Source: Bacteroidales bacterium (GTDB lineage: Bacteria > Bacteroidota > Bacteroidia > Bacteroidales > WCHB1-69). Taken from it: DNA of 21,422 nucleotides. The stretch's first letter is position 1. Each line of letters starts with the position of its first letter. The translations under genes and the position numbers were made by a program. Positions 15,229 to 21,422 of the stretch are shown piece after piece. Below the pieces are notes generated by a model that saw only the letters and a program-made list of their open reading frames with translations, searched no databases and was not told the DNA's origin. The stretch is from the NCBI GenBank assembly GCA_012838875.1, contig DUOL01000120.1, positions 1 to 21,422 on the forward strand, written 5' to 3'.

Positions 15229-17679
15229 TTAAATAAATAAATTAATATTTGCGTCATCAGCACGGTTTATGTAAGTTGCTACGCCGCCGATGGTTGCCTC
15301 GTCTATCAGTTCCTCTTTCTTTACGCCCATTACGTCCATTGACATTTGGCAAGCGATAAACTCGACTCCGTTCTCCAACGCTTGTGCACGTAAGGATTCC
15401 AGCGAAGGAATGCCTTTTTTCTTCATAATCATTCGCATTATTCGTCCCATTCCAAACATGCTGAGTTTTGATAAATTGAGTTTAAAGGAGTTTGCCGGAA
15501 GCATCATGCCAAACATTTTTCCGAAAAAATCTTTTTTCACTTTAGGTTTTTTAACTTTTTTCAGCACATTTAATCCCCAGAAAGTGAAGAAAATTGTAAC
15601 TTTTCCTCCTGTTGCGGCGGCGCCGTTTGCTAAAACAAAGGTGGCTAACGCTTTATCGAGGTCATCGCTAAACATAATAAATGTTTTGGCTTTATTCGTT
15701 GCATCGTGCGAAGTTTTAGATATTTCGCCATCTCCCTTTTGAACAATGATATAAAATTTATTTTGTTCCTCACGTGAGGAGATAAAGCGATTGCCTGTGG
15801 AGTTGCACCATGCTTCGGCGTCACGAGTGAAACCGGGGTCGGTAGCTACAATCTCTACTTGTTCTCCCAATTTCATGGAGTCAACAGCTTGTTTTAGTTT
15901 TAAAATAGGACCGGGACATTGAATGCCACAAGCGTCAACTTTGATAAGATTTGCTGAAATGAAGGTAACATCTTTTTCATTTTCATATTTAATTTGATGA
16001 ATTGGGTCGCACTCCTCTTCACAAAGTCTGATAGGTGCGGTGGCGTTGCTATATGTACGATAACCGCCTGAGAGGTTGTAAACATTCTCAAACCCGAGCT
16101 GCGTAAGAATACGTGAAGCTAAATAACCTCTTATTCCGATAGTACAATAAATTATAATAGGCTTATCCTTTGGGATTTCACGATGACGTTCACGCAAATT
16201 ATCTATAGGAATGTTGAGAGAATGAGGGATAGAGCCAATCTGGTTTTCCATTTCTGTTCTTACGTCAAGAATAGTATATTCGGACGGTTTCGCGTTACGA
16301 ACTTGTCGCCAATAAATAGGTTTAAATTTTTCGTTTAGGATATTTTCCGCAACATAACCGGCAATAGCAACAGGGTCTTTAGCGGAAGAGTAGGGTGGGG
16401 CGTAAGCATGTTCCAACTTGATAAGGTCGGCAATCGTTCCGCCGTTCTTAATGATTAAAGCAAATTGATCTATTCGTTTGTCTACGCCTTCGTAGCCCAC
16501 GATTTGAGCACCGTACAATTTCCCTGTTTTCGGAGCAAAAGTAATCTTAATGGAAAGCATCGTTGCGTCAGGATAATAACCCGCGTGCGCATAGGAGTGA
16601 GTAGTAGAAGACAAATATTCAATTCCCATTTTTTTCAATGCTTTAGCAGCCAGTCCCGTTGCCGCTACGGTGATGTCAAATATTTTGGCTATTGATGTTC
16701 CGATAGCACCTTCATATTTGATATTATTACCAAAAACTAAATTGTCGGCAACGATACGTCCTTGTCTATTGGCGGGACCTGCCAAGTAGTTGAGCCAACT
16801 TTTCCCCGTAAACGGGTGCGGAAATTCTATAGCATCGCCGACCGCGTAAATATTTTCATCCGAAGTTTGTAAATATTCATTAACCCAAATTCCACCCATT
16901 TCACCAATCTTGAGCCCTGCTTTCTTGGCTAAAGTCGTTTCGGGTTTAACGCCGATTGAGAGAATGACAATGTCTACGGTCATTGACTTTCCACTTTTGA
17001 AATTTACTTCGATTCCCGTCTCTTTTTTAACAAATCCTTCAACTGTTTCTTCTAAATAGAGATTAACTTTTTTTTGCATTAAGTGTTGATGCACAAAAGA
17101 AGCCATTGAAAAGTCAATGGGATTCATAACTTGCGGGGTCATTTCCACAATGGAGACTATAGTGCCGAGATGGTGCAAATTTTCAGCCATTTCAAGACCG
17201 ATAAAGCCGGCTCCGATAACGGCTGCCCGTTTCACGTTGTGTTCAATAGTATATTGTTTGATTCTGTCAGCGTCTTCAACGTTACGAAGTGTGAAAATAC
17301 CGGGAGTTTCAATTCCGGTTAATGGTGGAATGAATGGGTAGGCTCCCGGTGAAAGTATTAATTTGTCATAACTTTCGACGTAGTCGGTTCCGTCGTTCCG
17401 TCTAATGATTATCTCTTTTTTATCTTTAATAATCTCAATAACTTCACTTTCCGTGCGAACATCAACATTAAATCGTTGAGAAAAAGAGGTTGGATTTTGG
17501 ACAAAAAGTTTATTTCTATCTTTAATCACCTCTCCAATATAATACGGTAAACCACAATTGGCATACGATATATATTTCCCGCGTTCTAAAAGAATAATTT
17601 CTGCCGATTCATCGTTTCTGCGAAGTCGAGTAGCAGTAGTAGCTCCTCCTGCGACGCCTCCTATAATTACAAATTTCAT
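15229..17679 (-). CDS. CoA-disulfide reductase / rhodanese / TusA / DsrE2 fusion protein
   Basis: A multi-module sulfur-handling flavoenzyme predicted to be cytoplasmic. Residues 1-450 form a pyridine-nucleotide disulfide oxidoreductase of the CoA-disulfide/persulfide reductase type. It has the FAD site GGVAGGATTATRLRR (7-21), the single redox Cys42 in SYANCGLPYY, a NAD(P)H Rossmann motif GAGFIGLEMAENL (156-168), the second FAD motif YAVGDA (278-283) and HAYAPPYSSAKDP (424-436). Residues 455-545 are a rhodanese with active-site loop C512-TIGIRG. Residues 578-648 are a TusA-like module with C588-PGP. Residues 663-816 are a DsrE2-like module with Cys777 (IACQMSMDVMG). All four sulfur-carrying cysteines are present, so every module may be active. 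An extra pair, C553 and C557 (LCEEEC), links rhodanese to TusA. This fused architecture is known in anaerobes. The gene is monocistronic, and the exact substrate (CoA-disulfide, CoA-persulfide or polysulfide) is not decidable here. Confidence 0.93.
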   Translation of the reverse strand: MKFVIIGGVAGGATTATRLRRNDESAEIILLERGKYISYANCGLPYYIGEVIKDRNKLFVQNPTSFSQRFNVDVRTESEVIEIIKDKKEIIIRRNDGTDYVESYDKLILSPGAYPFIPPLTGIETPGIFTLRNVEDADRIKQYTIEHNVKRAAVIGAGFIGLEMAENLHHLGTIVSIVEMTPQVMNPIDFSMASFVHQHLMQKKVNLYLEETVEGFVKKETGIEVNFKSGKSMTVDIVILSIGVKPETTLAKKAGLKIGEMGGIWVNEYLQTSDENIYAVGDAIEFPHPFTGKSWLNYLAGPANRQGRIVADNLVFGNNIKYEGAIGTSIAKIFDITVAATGLAAKALKKMGIEYLSSTTHSYAHAGYYPDATMLSIKITFAPKTGKLYGAQIVGYEGVDKRIDQFALIIKNGGTIADLIKLEHAYAPPYSSAKDPVAIAGYVAENILNEKFKPIYWRQVRNAKPSEYTILDVRTEMENQIGSIPHSLNIPIDNLRERHREIPKDKPIIIYCTIGIRGYLASRILTQLGFENVYNLSGGYRTYSNATAPIRLCEEECDPIHQIKYENEKDVTFISANLIKVDACGIQCPGPILKLKQAVDSMKLGEQVEIVATDPGFTRDAEAWCNSTGNRFISSREEQNKFYIIVQKGDGEISKTSHDATNKAKTFIMFSDDLDKALATFVLANGAAATGGKVTIFFTFWGLNVLKKVKKPKVKKDFFGKMFGMMLPANSFKLNLSKLSMFGMGRIMRMIMKKKGIPSLESLRAQALENGVEFIACQMSMDVMGVKKEELIDEATIGGVATYINRADDANINLFI

Positions 17680-17913
17680 AGTGGTTGGGTGTTTATGAAT
17701 AATTAAAAGACTTTATTTTAATAAAGAAGTCGCCAAAGTAACAAAAATTAGATTAAATTGTTTGAATAAAATGTTTTTGAAGAGCTATTTTTTTGCTGTT
17801 TGTAAAAAATAATTAGTAAAATGCAGAGTGATAAGAAGTTAATTTTTGTAAGCCGATTATCGGTGCAACTTTATATTTTTTTTAAAAAACACCAAACTAA
17901 TGTATTAATTTTA

Positions 17914-17921
17914 TAATTTTG
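17914..17921 (+). promoter_or_regulatory. Putative -7 box ahead of the 229-residue protein gene and dapF
   Basis: TAATTTTG matches TAnnTTTG. Initiation near 17928 would give a leader of about 30 bases to the ATG at 17958 and would also serve dapF. No clear -33 element. The rest of the 278-base divergent region (17680-17957) is AT-rich and holds no gene. A near-match TTACTTTG (17734-17741, minus strand) may serve the sulfurtransferase fusion gene. Confidence 0.35.
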
Positions 17922-17957
17922 CATAGTTGAAATTATTTTAGAAAACCCTTTTAATAA

Positions 17958-18647
17958 ATGGAAGAGAATATTACACCGGCTCAAAAAAATGATAAAAATA
18001 CCAAATGGTTCTTTTTTGTGCTTGGTATTTTGATTGGATTAGTGTTCGGTTTTTCTTTTTATTTTATTGATAAGTATGTTTTTGATGAGAAAATTAAGTT
18101 TTCATCAACAATAGAGAAAATTTACAAACCATTACAACCTAAAAATGAAGATGTTAAGGTTATAAAGAGTGTCAGTAGAGATTCAAATGAAATTCGAGAA
18201 AATAATATAGAAAATTTTGAAGATGAAGATTTCGTTGAGGCTCATGAGCCTTTAAATGATGCATTAATAGATACCAATTTTCTCGAAAGTGAATTTTCAT
18301 TATCTAAACAAGAGGAGTCAACTAATCTTGATGATATTGAAATGGTTTCCGATGTTTTGTTAACTCAAAAAAATATTCCGGTTCAATATCTTACCGAGAC
18401 TAATGATAGTATTAAACTGGTGAAAGGAGAGTATTTTAAAGTTGAGCTTTGGAGTTCGGCGATAAAAAATAGATACACTTATTATTTAAAAGATAAAGTG
18501 TTAAAAATTAAGGGTATGGATATTTCTTTATTGCGAATCTTTTTTTATGATGAGGAGTATTATTTGCAATATAACGAAACTTTTTATAAATTAACGCCAA
18601 ATACAAAATTTGAAAAATTGGTAGAAGAATCATTAGTTGTTGATTAA
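17958..18647 (+). CDS. Membrane-anchored protein of unknown function upstream of dapF
   Basis: I do not recognise this family. The 229-residue product has a short cytoplasmic N-terminus, one membrane segment (about 17-38, WFFFVLGILIGLVFGFSFYF), and a long acidic, serine/asparagine-rich linker (about 45-145) that looks disordered. It ends in a compact domain of about 75 residues (LVKGEYFKVELWSSAIKN to the end) rich in Tyr, Phe and Lys with predicted beta structure. The layout suggests a bitopic inner-membrane protein with its C-terminal domain in the periplasm. Its stop lies two bases before the dapF ATG, so the two are co-transcribed and probably translationally coupled. Because dapF feeds peptidoglycan and lysine synthesis, an envelope role is possible but only by context. 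Confidence 0.75.
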   Translation: MEENITPAQKNDKNTKWFFFVLGILIGLVFGFSFYFIDKYVFDEKIKFSSTIEKIYKPLQPKNEDVKVIKSVSRDSNEIRENNIENFEDEDFVEAHEPLNDALIDTNFLESEFSLSKQEESTNLDDIEMVSDVLLTQKNIPVQYLTETNDSIKLVKGEYFKVELWSSAIKNRYTYYLKDKVLKIKGMDISLLRIFFYDEEYYLQYNETFYKLTPNTKFEKLVEESLVVD

Positions 18648-18649
18648 GA

Positions 18650-19456
18650 ATGGAGAATAAAATAGTTTTTTATAAATTTCACGGCGCAGGGAATGATTTT
18701 ATTTTAATTGACAATCGCAATCAAGAGTTTATAAATCTTGAGCAGATTAAATTCCTTTGTGTGCGAAATTTTGGCGTTGGCGCTGACGGGTTAATATTAT
18801 TGGAAAATCCGAAAGATGAAGCAAATGATTTTGCAATTCGCTATTTTAATGCTGATGGACGTGAAGCCTCTTTGTGCGGTAATGGAAGTCGCTGTGCTGT
18901 TGCCTTTGCAGAAAAATTATCCGTAATCACGAAGAGTACGTCTCAGTTTGAGGCTGTTGACGGAGTTCATCATGCTGTTATATCTTGTACCGAAAAAGGT
19001 CATTTTTGGCAGGTTTCTCTTTCCATGAATGCGATTAATAAAATAAGGAAATTTAGAAGAGGTTATTTTCTTGATACAGGGTCCCCGCATTATGTGAGAC
19101 GAGTCTCTAATGTCAAAAAATATAATGTTGAGAAAAAAGGGAAGAAATGGCGATATAATTCTTACTTTCCCAACGGAACGAATGTGGATTTTTACGAATC
19201 TAATGTACAAGGATTATTCGTTCGGACTTACGAACGTGGTGTTGAAGGAGAAACTCATTCCTGCGGAACGGGAGTTACTGCGACAGCATTAGTGTGGGCA
19301 AAAACTCAAAATCTTCCAGACGGAGCTCATTCTGTTAAACTATTTACAAACGGAGGAGATTTTCAAGTCAAATTTGAAAAAAATGGAAAAGAGTTTAAAC
19401 AAATACAATTGTTAGGTCCTGTGAAATTTGTTTTTAAAGGGGAAATAGTTATTTGA
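18650..19456 (+). CDS. dapF: Diaminopimelate epimerase
   Basis: Interconverts LL- and meso-2,6-diaminopimelate, supplying lysine and the peptidoglycan cross-link. The 268 residues match the family's usual length. The N-terminal block is FYKFHGAGNDFILIDNRN (7-24). The two catalytic cysteines are Cys76 in ASLCGNGSRC and Cys205 in THSCGTGVTATAL. Substrate-contact blocks FPNGTNVDFYE (173-183) and YERGVEGETHSCG are present. It follows the 229-residue protein gene by two bases. Its stop codon overlaps the end of the convergent TPR-like gene by 8 bases, so no room remains for a separate terminator. Confidence 0.97.
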   Translation: MENKIVFYKFHGAGNDFILIDNRNQEFINLEQIKFLCVRNFGVGADGLILLENPKDEANDFAIRYFNADGREASLCGNGSRCAVAFAEKLSVITKSTSQFEAVDGVHHAVISCTEKGHFWQVSLSMNAINKIRKFRRGYFLDTGSPHYVRRVSNVKKYNVEKKGKKWRYNSYFPNGTNVDFYESNVQGLFVRTYERGVEGETHSCGTGVTATALVWAKTQNLPDGAHSVKLFTNGGDFQVKFEKNGKEFKQIQLLGPVKFVFKGEIVI

Positions 19457-20597
19457 TTTTTTTCCTTTCCTCTTCTATAATCGGTATTAAAATTTCTAAA
19501 TGATTACTACAATCGCATTTTAAAGATTTGATTGTTGAAAATAGGTTGAGCGACTGTTCGTAATTTTGCTTTAATAAATGGTAAATGGCTTGTTTGTACA
19601 GTGAGTCACAAGAGAGCTCGGAACCAACCATTTCAGAGGTGTCTGTTTCAGAAGGGAGCATTTCAGGAGTAACTATATGAGTAGAATCTTCCGCAGCGGA
19701 GATTCTTTTAAATAAACTTTCTAATTCTTCCGTACAAGCAATTTCATTTTTGTTTTCTTCTACATATTGTTGAGCATATAGAGCAAAATTGTGGGCGATT
19801 TCAGGATAACCTCTCTCTAAGGCAACATCGGCAATTTTAATGTAGGATTCGTAAACCCCGAATTTTGATTGAACAATTCCTTTATAATAATCGTCATTGC
19901 AATAATCGGTAGGCATATTTTTACAAAAAGTTTCTAAGGTTTTAAAAAGCTCTAATGCTTCTGCTTCGCGTTGCTGCCGTAACAACGAGTTGGCGATGAA
20001 AAATAGCGTATCATAAAATTGCAGATTGAAATCGGAAAGCTGCATCTCATGCTTCCTTTGTAACGGAACTTCATTAAATATCCACCTTATTGTTTGAATA
20101 CACTCTTCAAAATGGTGCTTTTCAAATTCTAAATTGAGTTTTAAAATGTTAGCGTCAGGATTTCGGCGATTGTATTGTAATGCCCGATTTACAAAGTAGA
20201 GTGCCTCCTCAGGATTCTCCTTTTGTAACTCAATGAGAGCCTTGTCATAAAAAAGCGTATCAACTCTTCTTTTTAAAATGATGAGAGAATCTTTTAATAT
20301 TTGAGTGCGAAAAGATAAATTGTCGTACTGTGTGATTAATTCATAATAAGAAGGCTCTTTGCATTGATTTAAAAATGGAACAATGGAATCATAATAATTC
20401 TTAATAGCCGCTTCAATATCAAGTAATAAAAAATAGTGTAGCGGAATATATTCAGGATCTTTTGTATTTATTTTCTCTATTTTTTTTTCAAAAAGAGAGA
20501 GCTTTTTAGAAACGTGCTCGCAATCAGGACGATTTTGGGCACTTCCCGTCAAAATAATCACAAATAGAAAAATAAATAAAGAAGTTGTCCGAAACAT
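19449..20597 (-). CDS. Exported TPR-like protein downstream of the thioredoxin gene
   Basis: Function unknown. The 382-residue product opens with a signal peptide (MFRTTSLFIFLFVIILTGSAQ), so it is periplasmic or envelope-located. The rest is largely alpha-helical. At least one stretch resembles tetratricopeptide repeats: about residues 130-175 read as NPEEALYFVNRALQYNRRNP followed by a second helical pair (FEECIQTIRW). A later unit is EQSLNLFSTIKSL near the C-terminus. Such repeats usually mediate protein contacts. The start is three bases after the stop of the thioredoxin gene, so the two form an operon. The 3' end overlaps dapF by 8 bases on the opposite strand. TPR assignment is by pattern and needs a profile search. 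Confidence 0.8.
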   Translation of the reverse strand: MFRTTSLFIFLFVIILTGSAQNRPDCEHVSKKLSLFEKKIEKINTKDPEYIPLHYFLLLDIEAAIKNYYDSIVPFLNQCKEPSYYELITQYDNLSFRTQILKDSLIILKRRVDTLFYDKALIELQKENPEEALYFVNRALQYNRRNPDANILKLNLEFEKHHFEECIQTIRWIFNEVPLQRKHEMQLSDFNLQFYDTLFFIANSLLRQQREAEALELFKTLETFCKNMPTDYCNDDYYKGIVQSKFGVYESYIKIADVALERGYPEIAHNFALYAQQYVEENKNEIACTEELESLFKRISAAEDSTHIVTPEMLPSETDTSEMVGSELSCDSLYKQAIYHLLKQNYEQSLNLFSTIKSLKCDCSNHLEILIPIIEEERKKIK

Positions 20598-20600
20598 GGA

Positions 20601-21143
20601 TTAATTTTCTAATAGCAACTCATTAATAGCCTTTTCGAGTTCTGTTTGCTCCGGAGCACCAACTATTTTAGCAGGCATGCTATTGGGTTTAAAGAAAATA
20701 AGCGTAGGAATACTTTGAATAGCAAAAGCCCGTGATGTCCGAACCGCTTTGTCTACATTTAATTTATAGACAATAATTTGTCCGCGATATTTTTTTGCAA
20801 CCTCTTCCAATATTGGCGTTAATGCATGACAAGGACGACACCAATCAGCATAAAAATCAACAATACAAGGTAAATCTCCTTTGTATTGAAACCCTTTCAG
20901 ATTGCTAATATCGGTTATTTTAGATATAAAATCTTCTTCAGTAAGAAATTGTATCGTGTCAATAGTATCTTTACTTATTATACTTAACTCTTCCCCTGAA
21001 GAAGTGGTAAGTTCTTTAGAAGGCACCTCTTGTTCTGAATTTTTGTCGTGAATAGCTTCTTTTTCATTCTTATTTGAACAGAACGATAATGATAAAAGAA
21101 AAACAAGTAGACAATAAATAGAAAGTTTTGAATGTCGTTTCAT
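20601..21143 (-). CDS. Envelope-anchored thioredoxin-fold protein
   Basis: Predicted thiol-disulfide protein acting outside the cytoplasm. With the start at 21143 it has 180 residues: an N-terminal export signal (MKRHSKLSIYCLLVFLLSLSFC), a hydrophilic linker (about 23-65), and a thioredoxin domain (about 70-180). The domain carries the active site W-C102-R-P-C105 in FYADWCRPCHAL and the cis-Pro loop QSIPTLIFF. The signal ends in SLSFCSNKNE, which suggests a lipoprotein with Cys22, though Phe just before the Cys is unusual for a lipobox. The frame is open to an ATG at 21176, but a -7 box (21164-21171) lies between the two starts. I therefore chose 21143, which also begins directly with a normal signal peptide. 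It heads an operon with the TPR-like gene three bases downstream. Confidence 0.88.
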   Translation of the reverse strand: MKRHSKLSIYCLLVFLLSLSFCSNKNEKEAIHDKNSEQEVPSKELTTSSGEELSIISKDTIDTIQFLTEEDFISKITDISNLKGFQYKGDLPCIVDFYADWCRPCHALTPILEEVAKKYRGQIIVYKLNVDKAVRTSRAFAIQSIPTLIFFKPNSMPAKIVGAPEQTELEKAINELLLEN

Positions 21144-21163
21144 TTTCTGAAAATTTGAAGATA

Positions 21164-21171
21164 CAAAAATA
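21164..21171 (-). promoter_or_regulatory. Putative -7 box of the thioredoxin/TPR operon
   Basis: On the minus strand this reads TATTTTTG, matching TAnnTTTG. Initiation near 21157 would exclude the upstream ATG at 21176 and leave about 14 bases before the ATG at 21143, which is why that start is preferred. No clear -33 element. Confidence 0.4.
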
Positions 21172-21239
21172 GACAAAATAATTGAGAAAATTGTTCATTG
21201 TTTTTTCTTTGATTAAAAGAAAACAGATACTATATTTAC

Positions 21240-21260
21240 TATTTTTGTATTTTAATTTTG
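21240..21260 (+). promoter_or_regulatory. Two candidate -7 boxes ahead of the terminal lipoprotein gene
   Basis: TATTTTTG (21240-21247) and TAATTTTG (21253-21260) both match TAnnTTTG upstream of the ATG at 21286. Neither has a clear -33 TTTG at 19-21 bases; a TTTG at 21208-21211 is too far away. The second box gives the shorter leader, about 19 bases. Confidence 0.3.
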
Positions 21261-21285
21261 TGATGAATTAATTGTTTTTAAAATT

Positions 21286-21422
21286 ATGAGAGGCAGAAAT
21301 CTTCTATACGTAATTTTTATTCTTGTAATTTTAGGGACTTTTTCTTGTATGAATAAATCAACCCGTTTGCGAGAGAAATATCCCAAAGTTTGGGCACACC
21401 GCGTTAACGATTTAGATGAGGT
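21286..21422 (+). CDS. Lipoprotein, 5' part only (cut by the window edge)
   Basis: An open frame of 45 complete codons running off the right edge. It starts MRGRNLLYVIFILVILGTFS, followed by Cys21, which fits a lipoprotein signal with Ser just before the Cys. The mature start contains KYPKVWAHRVNDLDEV. The AHRxN stretch soon after the lipidation site is reminiscent of glycerophosphodiester-phosphodiesterase-like Bacteroidetes lipoproteins, where a His-Arg pair begins the catalytic barrel. With only about 25 mature residues this is a guess. It is transcribed away from the thioredoxin operon with a shared 142-base divergent region. Confidence 0.65.
   Translation, partial: MRGRNLLYVIFILVILGTFSCMNKSTRLREKYPKVWAHRVNDLDE

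Noticed and set aside
1..21422. CRISPR arrays, tRNA/rRNA genes, transposases or integrases
   Set aside because: No regularly spaced repeats, no cloverleaf-like intergenic sequence and no recombinase motifs were seen on either strand. The only repeats are the two GC-rich element copies.

Overview
This window comes from a member of the Bacteroidetes, most likely the order Bacteroidales. The DNA is AT-rich. Intergenic regions carry the Bacteroidetes-type promoter -7 box (TAnnTTTG) 15-40 bases ahead of starts, and Shine-Dalgarno sequences are mostly weak or absent. Several secreted proteins have signal peptides ending in the typical '-AQ' or '-SQ' cleavage site. The Rnf genes lie in the order B-C-D-G-E-A. 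No rRNA, tRNA, CRISPR array, insertion sequence or phage structural gene is visible. Most of the window is ordinary chromosomal backbone.

Layout: (1) 1-2013, threonyl-tRNA synthetase (thrS, plus). (2) 2031-5985, a minus-strand cluster read as prfA (release factor 1), a small secreted propeller-like protein, and a TonB-dependent outer-membrane receptor. (3) 6117-7899, minus, rmuC followed by an overlapping macro-like (A1S_2505-type) gene. (4) 7900-8175, a divergent promoter region holding a short GC-rich repeat. (5) 8176-9669, plus, a secreted 497-residue protein of unknown function. (6) 9740-14838, minus, the complete six-gene Rnf operon. (7) 14839-15228, a gene-free stretch with a long hairpin-bearing copy of the same GC-rich repeat. 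(8) 15229-17679, minus, a four-module CoA-disulfide-reductase / rhodanese / TusA / DsrE2 fusion. (9) 17958-19456, plus, a membrane-anchored unknown protein followed 2 bases later by dapF. (10) 19449-21176, minus, an envelope thioredoxin followed by a TPR-like periplasmic protein. (11) 21286-end, plus, the start of a lipoprotein cut by the window edge.

Functional picture: the Rnf complex couples electron flow between reduced ferredoxin and NAD+ to Na+ or H+ transport, as expected of an anaerobe. The neighbouring fusion protein would use NAD(P)H to reduce CoA-disulfide or persulfide sulfur and pass sulfur between its rhodanese, TusA and DsrE modules. A functional link between the two is inferred only from adjacency. 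The remaining genes are housekeeping (thrS, prfA, dapF, rmuC) or envelope functions typical of the phylum.

I did not find convincing evidence for a new multi-gene system. The items most worth a second look are the GC-rich repeat present in two intergenic regions in opposite orientation, the macro-like gene overlapping the end of rmuC, the propeller/receptor pair behind prfA, and the uncharacterised secreted or anchored proteins.
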